DNA of 64,000 nt from Infirmifilum sp. NZ (lineage in GTDB: Archaea > Thermoproteota > Thermoprotei > Thermofilales > Thermofilaceae). Both the position numbers and the translations under genes were made by a program. Numbering within the stretch: position 1 is the first letter of the stretch; each line of letters starts with the position of its first letter. Positions 31,848 to 40,519 of the stretch are shown in pieces. The DNA is taken from positions 1,350,451 to 1,414,450 of the forward strand of contig NZ_CP094288.1 in the NCBI RefSeq assembly GCF_022693705.1, written 5' to 3'. A model generated the notes under the pieces. That model was not told where the DNA came from, searched no databases, and saw nothing but the letters and a program-made list of their open reading frames with translations.

Positions 31848-33074
31848 ATGGGGGAATGGGAGAGCAGGTTTATTTACGCTACATTCGACGAAGTTAAATC
31901 AGGCCTCACGACGGATGTGTACTTCACGCGCACGAGGCGCATCCTCGAGAAGTATGGGCTCATAGACGCCGTAGTTCACGCGGAGATAACGACCAGCAAG
32001 CTTCCCGACGACTACCGCTGGGCGGTCTTCGCTGGTTTGAGGGAGGTTCTCAAGCTCCTTGAGGGCAAGAAAATCACTCTGCGTTCACTGCCTGAAGGTG
32101 AGGTTTTCACGCCTACGGACTTCTACGGGAACAGGATCCCCATCATGACGATCGAGGGGCCCTACGGTGAGTTCCTTGAGCTGGAAACCCCGTTGCTCGG
32201 CTTCCTCGCCTCAGCCACGGGCATCGCGACGAAGGCCGCTAGGGTGAAGAAGGCGGCTGGCGACAAGATCGTCTTATCGTTTGGAGCCAGGCGGCAGCAC
32301 CCGGCCCTAGCGCCGTTCATAGAGTACTACGCTTACATCGGAGGTGCAGACGGGGTTTCAGCCGTCCTCGGGGCGCAGGCCCTGGGGATCAGGGCTACGG
32401 GTACGATGCCTCACAGCCTGATGATCATCTTCAAGGCGTTCAAGGGTGACCACACGCTGGCCTGGAAGGCTTTCGACGAGGTCGTGGAGGAGGACGTCCC
32501 CAGGATAGTTTTGGCCGACACTTTCCTGGACGAGGTCGAGGAGTCACTACTCGCAGCCCAGACACTGGGGTCTAAACTCTGGGGTGTGCGGCTTGACACG
32601 CCTGGAAGCCGGAGAGGTAGCCTCGAGGAAATAATAAGGGAGGTCAAGTGGAAGCTGAGGGCAAAGGGCTTCAGAGACGTGAAAGTGGTTGTTTCAGGTG
32701 GCGTAGACGAGTACAAGATACCTTCACTCGTCAAGGCGGGTGCCGACGCCTTCGGGGTTGGCTCGGCGATCTCCACCGCCCCTCCTGTGGACTTCGCCAT
32801 GGACATAACCTCGGTGAACCGTAACGGCAATTGGGAGCCCATCGCGAAGAGAGGCAAGCTCTCTGGGAGAAAGCAGGTGTACAGGTGCAGGAAGTGCATG
32901 GTGGACGTAGTCCAGCTCCTCGAGGAGGAGCCACCCAAGTGCCCCGTCTGCGGGGGTAGCATGGAGTCTCTCCTAGAGACTTACATCGAGAACGGAAAGC
33001 CCATCGCGAAGCCGCTTGAGCCGAAGGAGGTGAGGCGCAGGGTCCTCGAAGCCTTAAACAGGCTTGAGCTCTAA
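31848..33074 (+). CDS. pncB: Nicotinate phosphoribosyltransferase, archaeal zinc-ribbon type
   Basis: Converts nicotinate and PRPP to nicotinate mononucleotide in NAD salvage. 408 residues. Features: TDVYFTRT near the N-terminus (substrate loop), LSFGARRQHPA, GIRATGTMPHSL with the catalytic-loop His, VRLDTPGSRRG, VVVSGGVDEYKI and FGVGSAISTA phosphate site. The C-terminus adds a zinc ribbon CRKCMVDVVQ...CPVCGG. ATG 31848 was chosen because GGGGTGAT, a near-perfect Shine-Dalgarno, lies just before it; the frame continues to 31803 without support. It overlaps the convergent DUF123 gene by 21 bases. Confidence 0.92.
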   Translation: MGEWESRFIYATFDEVKSGLTTDVYFTRTRRILEKYGLIDAVVHAEITTSKLPDDYRWAVFAGLREVLKLLEGKKITLRSLPEGEVFTPTDFYGNRIPIMTIEGPYGEFLELETPLLGFLASATGIATKAARVKKAAGDKIVLSFGARRQHPALAPFIEYYAYIGGADGVSAVLGAQALGIRATGTMPHSLMIIFKAFKGDHTLAWKAFDEVVEEDVPRIVLADTFLDEVEESLLAAQTLGSKLWGVRLDTPGSRRGSLEEIIREVKWKLRAKGFRDVKVVVSGGVDEYKIPSLVKAGADAFGVGSAISTAPPVDFAMDITSVNRNGNWEPIAKRGKLSGRKQVYRCRKCMVDVVQLLEEEPPKCPVCGGSMESLLETYIENGKPIAKPLEPKEVRRRVLEALNRLEL

Positions 33075-33527
33075 CACCTTGCCCCTCAGCCCCGCTAGCC
33101 GGAACGCCTCGAGAAGAACCCCATCAACGCCTCCGCTCTTCGTCCACCTGAGGAAGTGCGATGTGCACCCCCTCGTGCAGTCGCTTGACCCGAAGCCTTT
33201 AACCACGTGCTCGAACCCCAAGCTCTCGAGCGGTGGCACCAGAACGCACTCGGGCTCATCGGTCTCCGCGCAGAAAGCTCCGAGAACGCGGGCTTGAGGG
33301 AGCGTAGTGACGAGGTCGATGTGCCACTTGACCTTCTTTGCCTTCCTAACGTGCCTTGAAACCCTAGCCCGAACGCCTCCTGGACCCTTGGCCGACCCGA
33401 CGTAAACGTAAATCCCGGGGCTTATCGACACATCTTTTCCCTTTAATCTGATAAGGGAGGGTGACTCAATTTCCACCACCAGTGCGTAGATGCCTCTTTC
33501 GCAGTCGTGATGCAGCAACTTCATCAC
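33054..33527 (-). CDS. DUF123 / GIY-YIG-like nuclease family protein
   Basis: A 157-residue protein with the GIY-YIG-related DUF123 core: GIYALVVEIESPSLIRLKGK, then ISPGIYVYVGSAKGPGGVRARVSRHVRKAKKVKWHIDLVTTLPQARV, containing the GIYVYVGSA and RHVR...HWHIDYL-type motifs, plus Cys residues in CAETDEPECV and SSDCTRGCTSHF. Members are archaeal and poorly characterised; a nuclease or nucleic acid role is predicted from the fold. The genes of this and pncB converge and overlap slightly. I am confident of the family. Confidence 0.82.
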   Translation of the reverse strand: MMKLLHHDCERGIYALVVEIESPSLIRLKGKDVSISPGIYVYVGSAKGPGGVRARVSRHVRKAKKVKWHIDLVTTLPQARVLGAFCAETDEPECVLVPPLESLGFEHVVKGFGSSDCTRGCTSHFLRWTKSGGVDGVLLEAFRLAGLRGKVLELKPV

Positions 33528-33591
33528 TGCTTATTATGCCGATTACAATAAATTTATAGGCTTTTTTACATAGTTAAAACCTCGGTGCCCA

Positions 33592-35292
33592 GTGGCTAAA
33601 GGATGGCCGTTGTCAGTGCTTGTGGCTGGCCCAGCCGGGGCTGGAGTATTCGCCACCAGCCTCATTATCGGGAAGACCTTACTAAGACACGGCCACTATG
33701 TTTTCGTGACAAACGAGTACCCCTCTCTCATACGGGGCGGCCACCAGTGGGCCCTCGTGAGGAGCTCCCCTGACGAGTACATATACTCCCACAGGAGGAT
33801 CATAGATATCATCATAGCGCTAGACAGGAGCTCAGCGTTTGCCTACGTGGGGCGGCTAAGCGAGAGAGGCATAGTCATCTGCGACGAGGCCGACTGCGCC
33901 CCAGCCCAGGACCCCCGCGTCAAGCCCCTACCCCTCAGGCGAATCCTGAAGGAGCTTGGAGCTCCACCCGTAGCGCTCAACACCCTTGCTTCAGGCGTTG
34001 TCTTCGGGATCCTCGGAGCTTCGCGCGAGATCGTCGGCTCCGTCATACGTGACCAATTCGCGGCCCGTGAGGATTTGGCTAGGCTAAACGTAAGCCTAGC
34101 CGAGAAGGGCTATGAGCTAGGCGTAGGCCTAAACACCGGTGCTTTCCCGAGCCTTGAAATTCTGGGAAACGGTGAAGAGAGGCTACTAATAGATGGGAAC
34201 TCCGCCGTTGCCCTAGGGGCTCTTGCCGGAGGCATGTCGTTCTTCGTGGCGTACCCTATGACCCCAGCATCCCCCATACTTCACTTCCTTGCGGAGATAC
34301 AACGTGATTACAATATCGTAGTGTTTCAGCCTGAGAGCGAGATAGCGGCTATAAACATGGCCATCGGTGCAGCGTATGCTGGAGCGCGCTCCATGGTAGC
34401 AACAAGCGGGGGCGGCTTTTCACTGATGGTTGAGGCTCTCGGGCAAGCCGCTATGACCGAGACCCCACTAGTCGTAGTCGAGGTTCAGAGGCCCGGGCCA
34501 AGCACAGGCCTGCCAACCCACACAGCTCAGGGTGACTTAAGGTTCGTTATACACGCTTCTCAGGGCGAGTTCCCTAGAGCTGTGCTGGCCCCGGGTGACC
34601 CCTACGAGGCGTACTTGCTAGGCTTCAAGGCTATGGAGGTGGCGTGGGCGTTCCAGATACCGGTGATCCTGCTCTCGGACAAGTTCCTGGGGGAGAGTTA
34701 CTGGACGGTCCAGCAGCTCCCGCAGATGACCCCCAGCGCGGGCTCGGTGGTGCGCGGTGAGGTTGGAGGTGGTTACGCTCGCTACAGGATAACGGAGGAC
34801 GGAGTGTCTCCGATGGCTCTGCCTGGCACTAGAGGGGCACTCGTTTACGCGAACACCAGCGAGCACGATGAATACGGTCAGGGAAGCATCGACCCGTCCG
34901 TTGTCAAAGCGATGCAGGAGAAGAGGTTCAGGAAGCTTCCGAAGCTGAGAGCGATCGCTGAGACTGAGGGCGTCAAGACGTACGGTGAGGGTGATCGTGC
35001 GGTTGTGACTTGGGGGTCCACGAAGATGCCGGTCCTGGAGGCGGTGAAGAACGTGAGCAGCGTGAAGGTGGTTCAGGTTCTATGGCTCGAGCCGTTTCCC
35101 GTAGATCGGTTGCGAGGAGAGCTGAGAGGAAGGCCCTTCATTGTCGTTGAGAACAACATGACGGGACAGCTGGTATCCCTTATACGCGAGAAGCTCCTTG
35201 TCGAGCCCGAGGGATTCCTGGGGAAGTACGACGGCAGGCAGTTCGAAGCGGAGGAAATCGAGGACTTCCTGAGGAAGAAGGGGTGGGTTTAG
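33592..35292 (+). CDS. 2-oxoacid:ferredoxin oxidoreductase, fused gamma-alpha subunit
   Basis: This 566-residue subunit carries a gamma domain (about 1-180: VLVAGPAGAGVFATSLIIGKTLLRHGHYVFVTNEYPSLIRGGHQW) fused to an alpha domain (about 190-566: AYPMTPASPILHFLAEI, PESEIAAINMAIGAAYAGARSMVATSGGGFSLM, GPSTGLPTHTAQGDL). It decarboxylates a 2-oxoacid (pyruvate, 2-oxoglutarate or similar) with coenzyme A, reducing ferredoxin; the YPMTP motif is characteristic of the alpha subunit. Start GTG 33592. It sits directly before the beta subunit gene with no gap, so they form one operon and a two-subunit enzyme as in Sulfolobus. The preferred substrate cannot be told. Confidence 0.93.
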   Translation: MAKGWPLSVLVAGPAGAGVFATSLIIGKTLLRHGHYVFVTNEYPSLIRGGHQWALVRSSPDEYIYSHRRIIDIIIALDRSSAFAYVGRLSERGIVICDEADCAPAQDPRVKPLPLRRILKELGAPPVALNTLASGVVFGILGASREIVGSVIRDQFAAREDLARLNVSLAEKGYELGVGLNTGAFPSLEILGNGEERLLIDGNSAVALGALAGGMSFFVAYPMTPASPILHFLAEIQRDYNIVVFQPESEIAAINMAIGAAYAGARSMVATSGGGFSLMVEALGQAAMTETPLVVVEVQRPGPSTGLPTHTAQGDLRFVIHASQGEFPRAVLAPGDPYEAYLLGFKAMEVAWAFQIPVILLSDKFLGESYWTVQQLPQMTPSAGSVVRGEVGGGYARYRITEDGVSPMALPGTRGALVYANTSEHDEYGQGSIDPSVVKAMQEKRFRKLPKLRAIAETEGVKTYGEGDRAVVTWGSTKMPVLEAVKNVSSVKVVQVLWLEPFPVDRLRGELRGRPFIVVENNMTGQLVSLIREKLLVEPEGFLGKYDGRQFEAEEIEDFLRKKGWV

Positions 35293-36141
35293 ATGAGCTT
35301 AGAGCTCTACGACACCGGTAAAAGACCGGTCTGGTGTCCAGGCTGCGGCAACTACGGCATCCTGCTCGCTCTCAGAAAGGCGTTGGCGGAGCTGAAGCTG
35401 AGCCCCGAGGAAGTCGTGATAGTTACGGGCATCGGCTGCCATGGGCGCATCAGCGACTACATGCGCACTAACGCTTTCCACACGATACACGGTAGAGTCC
35501 TCCCGCTTGCCACCGGCATAAAGCTGGCAAACCCGAAGCTTACAGTGATAGGACATGCCGGCGACGGCGATGCCTACGCCATCGGCCTAGGTCACCTCCC
35601 TCACGCCGCGAGGCGTAACGTCGACATGACCTACATTGTGCACAACAACATGGTCTTCGGCTTGACAACCGGGCAGGTCACCCCCACGACACCCCGTGGC
35701 GTCAAGACCAGGTCAACCCCCTTCGGGAACCCCGAGCAGCCGTTAAACCCTGTCCTGCTCGCGCTCGCGAGCGGCGCGACATTCGTTGCCCGTGGCTTTA
35801 GCGGAGACGTGGAGCACCTGAAAGAGGTGATAAAGGCGGGCATACTCCACAAGGGCTTCGCGTTCATAGACGTCCTTCAGCCGTGCGTGACGTTTTTCAA
35901 CACGTACCAGGTGATCCGTGAGCGCGTGTTCAAGCTCGAAGAGGCTGGGCACGACCCTTCAGACCTGGAGAGCGCTATGAAAATGGCGATGCTCAGCGAC
36001 GGCCGAATACCAATTGGTGTTTTCTACAGGACGCAGGCCCCCACGCTGGAGGAGGCCTTCAGCCACGCCATGAACCCGCCGCCCGCCGCTAGGGTGCCGA
36101 GCCCCGTCGACCTTTCGAGAGCTCTCAGGCGTTTCAGGTAG
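35293..36141 (+). CDS. 2-oxoacid:ferredoxin oxidoreductase, beta subunit
   Basis: This 282-residue thiamine-diphosphate-binding subunit has WCPGCGNYG at the N-terminus, GIGCHGRISDYMRTNAFHTIHGR, the ThDP motif GHAGDGDAYAIGLGHLPHAARRNVDMTYIVHNNMVFGLTTGQ (GDGD...NN), and QPCVTFFN. Cys14, 17, about 48 and about 198 fit the four ligands of the single [4Fe-4S] cluster of this class. It follows the alpha subunit stop immediately. Function as the catalytic partner is firm. Confidence 0.94.
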   Translation: MSLELYDTGKRPVWCPGCGNYGILLALRKALAELKLSPEEVVIVTGIGCHGRISDYMRTNAFHTIHGRVLPLATGIKLANPKLTVIGHAGDGDAYAIGLGHLPHAARRNVDMTYIVHNNMVFGLTTGQVTPTTPRGVKTRSTPFGNPEQPLNPVLLALASGATFVARGFSGDVEHLKEVIKAGILHKGFAFIDVLQPCVTFFNTYQVIRERVFKLEEAGHDPSDLESAMKMAMLSDGRIPIGVFYRTQAPTLEEAFSHAMNPPPAARVPSPVDLSRALRRFR

Positions 36142-36167
36142 TCTACCCACCTAGCTTATCCTTGCTC

Positions 36168-36860
36168 TTAGATCGGGACGGGCTCAACCTTTGGCAGTAT
36201 CCTTTCAACGATGTAGCTTCTGAACTCCTCATCCTCTATGCGTGAGAAGGCTATGATAAGCCCTCCGGCCGAGACCCCAAACAGCCCCCTCTCGTCGCGG
36301 TAAACGACGTACCTCTCCTGCCCCACCTGCATGTACCGCTTAAGAAGCGAGCTCTGAGCAAGGAGCTTACCGTAGAGGGCCACAGTGTCGACCCCGGCGA
36401 CCTCCCTGAGGCCTGTGAAGACCACCTGCCTAGGCTCAGCCCCCTCGCTGTAAAGCTCACGTAGCCTCTGCGGGGGTATGTAGACCGGCGAGATGAGGTC
36501 TGGTTTGCCGAATATCGCCTCCGAGAGAGTGGAAGACACCCTGAGGCTCTTTCGCTTGCCCGACGCCACAAGGAGGAAAATCCCGCTCCTAACCCATGTG
36601 AAGTGAAACCCTAATCGTAAGACCCTCGGTACCCTTATCGTCTCCTCGTTCACGGGTAAGGTGTAAGGGGCAACCTCCTCGTACTTACCGCTCACACCAC
36701 CCTCGAAGCCCTCAAGGTCGGTGACCCTAACCCCTAGGCTGTACTTTTGCCCAAACACCTCTAAGCTACCCTTCATAAGGGAGAAGTTGCTCAGCTTCTC
36801 GAGTATCTCCTCCGCCGAGACGTTCTCCCTAACTTCAAAAACAGTGTAAGCTAGAGGCAA
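36168..36860 (-). CDS. Hypothetical protein (230 aa)
   Basis: A 230-residue protein starting at TTG 36860, without signal peptide or membrane helices. It has a repeated beta-alpha look (YTVFEVRENVSAEEILEKLSNFSL, LGVRVTDLEGFEGG, RVPRVLRLGFHFTWVRSGIFLLVASGKRKSLRVSSTLSEAIFG, RYVVYRDERGLFGVSAGGLIIAFSRIEDEEFRSYIVERILPKVEP). No family or catalytic motif was recognised. It converges with the oxidoreductase operon and is divergent from the Cas4-like gene. The uninterrupted frame suggests a real gene. Confidence 0.6.
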   Translation of the reverse strand: MPLAYTVFEVRENVSAEEILEKLSNFSLMKGSLEVFGQKYSLGVRVTDLEGFEGGVSGKYEEVAPYTLPVNEETIRVPRVLRLGFHFTWVRSGIFLLVASGKRKSLRVSSTLSEAIFGKPDLISPVYIPPQRLRELYSEGAEPRQVVFTGLREVAGVDTVALYGKLLAQSSLLKRYMQVGQERYVVYRDERGLFGVSAGGLIIAFSRIEDEEFRSYIVERILPKVEPVPI

Positions 36861-36924
36861 TTACTACCACCAAGTTACTCTGGAAAACCTTTTTTATTAT
36901 ACTAACGCGTAATTTTAACGGTAT

Positions 36925-37551
36925 ATGTCCCTCACACCTCAGGACGTTGAAAGGATCGTCTATAGGTCTCTCCGCACAGCCTACGAGAAGGACAGAGACG
37001 TGTGGACGGCTCCTCCAGACGTCGTGTACGTCACCGAGGTTACAGGCTGCCTAAGGAGGTCATGGTACATACGGGCCATGGGGGGACCGCTACCCGACGA
37101 GAAGATAGTCATCCTCCTACTGGGCGACGACGTCCACCTACTCATAAACAGCGAGTTCCCCCTGGGGGAGGGGGAGAAGAGCTTCGAGAAGGAATTCCAA
37201 GGCGTGAGGCTCAGAGGCCGCGTTGACAGGATAGCGGGTGAGACGATATTCGAGTTCAAAACCGCGAGTGCTATACCGAGGGAGCCCCGGGAACACCACG
37301 TGGACCAGATGCAGCTCTACTTCTGGCTGACAGACCGCTCGAGGGGCTTCATAGTCTACGTCTCGAAAACGACAGGTCAGGTAAAGGCATTCCCCGTCGC
37401 GAGGGACGAGGAGAGGATAAAATCTCTGCTGGACCGCGCGATCAGGCTCAGCCTGTCTCTCAAGCAGGGAAACCCGCCCGACCCCGAGAAAGGCTGGCTC
37501 TGCGACTACTGCGAGTTCCGAGAGGCGTGCCCGCTCTTCAGAGGAAGCTAG
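36925..37551 (+). CDS. Cas4-like PD-(D/E)XK nuclease with Fe-S cluster, not in a CRISPR locus
   Basis: A 208-residue nuclease of the Cas4/RecB group. VTEVTGCLRRSWYIRAMG near residues 36-53 contains the first Cys (42) and conserved Arg residues; LRGRVDRIAGETIFEFKTAS carries the active-site Asp101 and E110-x-K112; QMQLY (QxxxY motif) follows at 128-132; the C-terminal CDYCEFREACP supplies Cys193, 196 and 202, so with Cys42 four ligands for a [4Fe-4S] cluster. No repeats or other cas genes are seen, so it is a stand-alone form, perhaps in DNA repair. Its 3' end overlaps convergent nucS by 14 bases. Confidence 0.82.
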   Translation: MSLTPQDVERIVYRSLRTAYEKDRDVWTAPPDVVYVTEVTGCLRRSWYIRAMGGPLPDEKIVILLLGDDVHLLINSEFPLGEGEKSFEKEFQGVRLRGRVDRIAGETIFEFKTASAIPREPREHHVDQMQLYFWLTDRSRGFIVYVSKTTGQVKAFPVARDEERIKSLLDRAIRLSLSLKQGNPPDPEKGWLCDYCEFREACPLFRGS

Positions 37552-38266
37552 CGATGCCCCCTCTCGTCAGCTCGTAAACCTTCCTCATATTCACGCGTCT
37601 AAACTCCAGCCCCTCCTTCCCCAGGGCTATGATCGCGGACCTTGTGAAGCCCGGGGCCGCTAGGATACCCCTGACACGAAACCCTGTAGCGTTTCTCAGC
37701 CTGTCCACGTACCTCTTAAGCTGGTAGACCGTCTCCACGCCAGCGGTGTTCTTCTTCACCTCAACCACCACGTAGTTCCCGCTCTCATCGACGAAAATCA
37801 AATCGGCGTAGCCGGCTGCTCCCAAACGCACCTCCTCCTCGACGGGCTTCAGGCTCTCCCCGAGGATCGCCTCAGGCTCCAGCAGAATCGCTTTTTTAAT
37901 GCTCTCCTCGTCACCCCACATTTCAAACGTAGCTGTGTCTTCGAGCCTGTAGGAGCGAAAGTCCAGGACCCTGTGAAGCACGATAACGAGCTCCTCCTCA
38001 GGCCTAGGCCGAAGGGACCTTAACACAAGCCTACCATCCTGCTCGTAGACGCTCACAATGCTACCCTCAGGCTGGTAGTTTACGGGATTCGCGCCAGAAG
38101 GCCTGTGCACGAGCACCGTGCCGTCTCCTTTAATCAGTATCACCCTCTCCCCGCGGCCGAGCCTCGAGGAGGCGCGGCCCCTGTACTCAACCTCGCAGTC
38201 CCCGACAATGACGATTACTTCCCTCCTCCTGATGGATTCGCGTATTCTCTCGGCTAGATCATCCAC
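37538..38266 (-). CDS. nucS: Mismatch/branched-DNA endonuclease NucS (EndoMS)
   Basis: This 242-residue archaeal NucS has an N-terminal DNA-binding domain: REVIVIVGDCEVEYRGRASSRLGRGERVILIKGDGTVLVHRP. The C-terminal nuclease domain holds GYADLIFVDESGNYVVVEVKK with Asp155, Glu169 and Lys171, then AGVETVYQLKRYV with Gln182. NucS/EndoMS cuts mismatched or branched DNA and works with PCNA. GTG 38266 was chosen over the longer frame (to 38341) because a TTTAAAG box lies 28 bases upstream of it and the length matches the family. Confidence 0.92.
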   Translation of the reverse strand: MDDLAERIRESIRRREVIVIVGDCEVEYRGRASSRLGRGERVILIKGDGTVLVHRPSGANPVNYQPEGSIVSVYEQDGRLVLRSLRPRPEEELVIVLHRVLDFRSYRLEDTATFEMWGDEESIKKAILLEPEAILGESLKPVEEEVRLGAAGYADLIFVDESGNYVVVEVKKNTAGVETVYQLKRYVDRLRNATGFRVRGILAAPGFTRSAIIALGKEGLEFRRVNMRKVYELTRGGIASFL

Positions 38267-38290
38267 GTGAAACTGGGAGAAAAAGGCCCG

Positions 38291-38297
38291 TTTAAAG
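38291..38297 (-). promoter_or_regulatory. TATA-like box of nucS
   Basis: CTTTAAA on the minus strand, centred 28 bases before GTG 38266 and lying at the end of htpX, marks a leaderless start for nucS and argues against the longer frame. Confidence 0.5.
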
Positions 38298-39251
38298 CTT
38301 CTCGTATCGTCCCAGCTCCTCGAGCCTCCTAAGCCTCTCAACTATGTTAGGGTGGGTTGAGAAGAGCTCAAGTATCTTGTCTGCTAACGTCACTCTCCTC
38401 TCGGCGATCCTCCTCGCGAGCTGGTAGCCCTCCAGGCTCTCCATGTCCTCCACTGCTCTGTCCGGGTCGGCTATGAAAAGCTCCTTGAAGCCTGCAACCC
38501 GAAGCTCAGCGCCCTGAAGCTTCATCCTACCAGTGTAGCTAACGATCTTCGCGAGCGCGGACATGAGCCTTGCGGCGCCTACCGACGGCGACGGTGCGGT
38601 TTTGACGCTATGGTAGTCAGCGTAGTACTCCCTGATCCTGCTGAGGTGCAGGTTCGCTAAGCTTAGGATAAAGTAGATGAACAGGCTCAGAAAACCTAAG
38701 GCGATAACCCCGCTCCTGTCCCTATCCCTGTCGCCTCCAGAGTAGAGAAACATCCTGCCGAGAATGTAGAAGAACGCCGGTAGCACGGATACGAAGGTCA
38801 TTATCTGCACGTCCCTGTGGACAATGTGCCCAACCTCGTGGCCCAGCACCCCCGCTATCTCCTCCTTGCTAAGCGTGTTTAGCAGGCCGCGCGTTACAGC
38901 AACCCTGTTACCCGTCAAGGGGGATCCGTAGGCGAAGGCGTTGGGGTAAGGGACCTCGGCAATCATGAGCTTCGGCTTCTCCCGCAGCCCGCTCCTCGCC
39001 ACCACCTCCTCCAAAGCCTGGTGCACGTGGGGGGCCTCGCTGTAAGGTAGCTCCCGCACGTGGTAGAAGAGCTCGACGAGGAACGGTGAGACAAGCCACT
39101 GCCCCACGTTGAACACTACGGCGATGATGAGCGCCGCGAGCGGCGATGCCAGGCCAAAGACGTCCAGCAGGAAGACGAACGCCAGCGTCGTTAAACCGAA
39201 GATGAATGCTAGAGTCAGGATCATCGAGAGCCTGAGGTCCTCAAGCGCCAT
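38292..39251 (-). CDS. htpX: HtpX-like membrane zinc metalloprotease (M48)
   Basis: A 319-residue M48 protease. Two N-terminal membrane helices (ILTLAFIFGLTTLAFVFLLDVFGL and LAALIIAVVFNVGQWLVSPF), then PNAFAYGSPLTGNRVAVTRGLL, the zinc motif HEVGH at 138-142, two further helices, and the third ligand region REYYADYHS. HtpX degrades misfolded membrane proteins in bacteria; archaeal members presumably do likewise. It lies upstream of nucS on the same strand, but nucS has its own promoter. Confidence 0.9.
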   Translation of the reverse strand: MALEDLRLSMILTLAFIFGLTTLAFVFLLDVFGLASPLAALIIAVVFNVGQWLVSPFLVELFYHVRELPYSEAPHVHQALEEVVARSGLREKPKLMIAEVPYPNAFAYGSPLTGNRVAVTRGLLNTLSKEEIAGVLGHEVGHIVHRDVQIMTFVSVLPAFFYILGRMFLYSGGDRDRDRSGVIALGFLSLFIYFILSLANLHLSRIREYYADYHSVKTAPSPSVGAARLMSALAKIVSYTGRMKLQGAELRVAGFKELFIADPDRAVEDMESLEGYQLARRIAERRVTLADKILELFSTHPNIVERLRRLEELGRYEKL

Positions 39252-39316
39252 ACGCTACACCCCAGCAACATTCTTGCTTACAGCTTATAAATCATGCTCA
39301 CCTGTCGTCCATGATT

Positions 39317-40378
39317 CTAGTAGTTCAGTATCTTGTAGCCGTGCTCCTCCATCGTGAAGTCCTCGACCTTGCTCTTCCACTTTTCGTCCAGCTTCTCGAC
39401 TCTCTTGAACCACTCCTCCCGCATCTTTAGGTTCCTCTCCCAAGCGTCCTCGTCGCGCACGAGCAGGACCACGCGGCTCTTCTCGTCCGTCAGCTTGATC
39501 TGGTAGCCTGTTCTCCTCGAGATCTCCTCAGCGAACTTGAGCATCTCGTCCTGCGTGGGCATAGCGGTGATGGGCAGCCTTTTCTGGCTCTCGCCGACCC
39601 AGGTGTAGCCCTTCAGCTCCACGAACATGGGGTTCCCCAGCTTTACGAGCGAAGCGTAGCCGTCGGGATCTGTCATGTTCACACCCTTAACCATCGTGAA
39701 CCTGATGACCGTCCTGCTTTCGGTGAACCTGTCCAGAATCTCGAGGCTCCGCTTCACCATCTCCCAGGCGCGCGGAATCTTCGGCTCCGCTGTGTAGTTG
39801 AATACCTCCTCGTTGGGCCCGTACACGCTGACGTAGAGGTTCGTGGGCTGGGCGTCCCTCTTGATGAGCTGTTCGAGCCTAACGGGGATGGAGCCGTTGG
39901 TTACCAGGAACGCGGTCATGTTCCTCTCCTTGACGCGCTTTATAAGTTCGGGAAGCATGGGGTACAGTGTGGGCTCGCCGTCAAGGCTCATGGTGAAGTG
40001 CCTCGGGAACATCGCCTCCAGGAAGCGCTCCCGCGTCACCCGCGGGTTACCCTTAAAGCCGATCAGCAGAAGCCGCTGGGCGATTATGGATCCATCGATT
40101 ATCTCGTCCGGCGTGTCCCACTTCCAGTTGGGCGGGATCTTGAACCTCCCCGGCTGGTGCATCCTCCAGCAGAACTTGCAGGAGAAATCACAGAAGTTGA
40201 GAACAGGCGTCATCTGAACGCACCTGTGGCTCTGAATACCGTACCAATTCTTGTAGCACAGGCGCTCCCCCCTCAGCGCCGACCTCGTCCACCTGCAGAT
40301 GGCCACGGCACTGTGCTCCCCAACGAGCCTGTAGCCAGCCCTCAGGTAACGTTGCACGTCAAGCCTCTCCTGGCTCAT
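39317..40378 (-). CDS. taw1: tRNA 4-demethylwyosine synthase Taw1 (radical SAM)
   Basis: Makes the tricyclic base of wyosine at G37 of tRNA-Phe from N1-methylguanosine and pyruvate. The 353-residue enzyme has the radical SAM motif CDFSCKFCW (Cys63, 67, 70) and a second set of cysteines (Cys28 in AICRW, Cys41 in LCYKN, Cys53 in HRCVQ) matching the extra [4Fe-4S] cluster of TYW1/Taw1. FPRHFTMSLDGEPTLYPMLPELI and FVELKGYTWVGESQKRL are typical. No flavodoxin domain is present, as expected in archaea. It is transcribed away from the MFS-DUF47 gene. Confidence 0.95.
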   Translation of the reverse strand: MSQERLDVQRYLRAGYRLVGEHSAVAICRWTRSALRGERLCYKNWYGIQSHRCVQMTPVLNFCDFSCKFCWRMHQPGRFKIPPNWKWDTPDEIIDGSIIAQRLLLIGFKGNPRVTRERFLEAMFPRHFTMSLDGEPTLYPMLPELIKRVKERNMTAFLVTNGSIPVRLEQLIKRDAQPTNLYVSVYGPNEEVFNYTAEPKIPRAWEMVKRSLEILDRFTESRTVIRFTMVKGVNMTDPDGYASLVKLGNPMFVELKGYTWVGESQKRLPITAMPTQDEMLKFAEEISRRTGYQIKLTDEKSRVVLLVRDEDAWERNLKMREEWFKRVEKLDEKWKSKVEDFTMEEHGYKILNY

Positions 40379-40477
40379 TATTCCACTGGTTTACCTCACA
40401 AGTTTCATGCTTAAAAATTATCCTCTATATACCTCGACGATACATTAAATAGTTATATAGAATTTACATAAAAATAA

Positions 40478-40487
40478 TTTTATAAAA
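40478..40487 (+). promoter_or_regulatory. TATA box of the MFS-DUF47 gene
   Basis: TTTATAAAAG in a 120-base AT-rich gap, about 38 bases before TTG 40520, is the likely promoter of the transporter gene. Confidence 0.45.
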
Positions 40488-40519
40488 GTCCCTCCTGGAG
40501 AGTAAGTTGGGGTATCTGC

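Noticed and set aside
36925-37551. A CRISPR-Cas locus around the Cas4-like gene
   Set aside because: No direct repeats or other cas genes occur in the flanking sequence, which holds oxidoreductase, NucS and HtpX genes.
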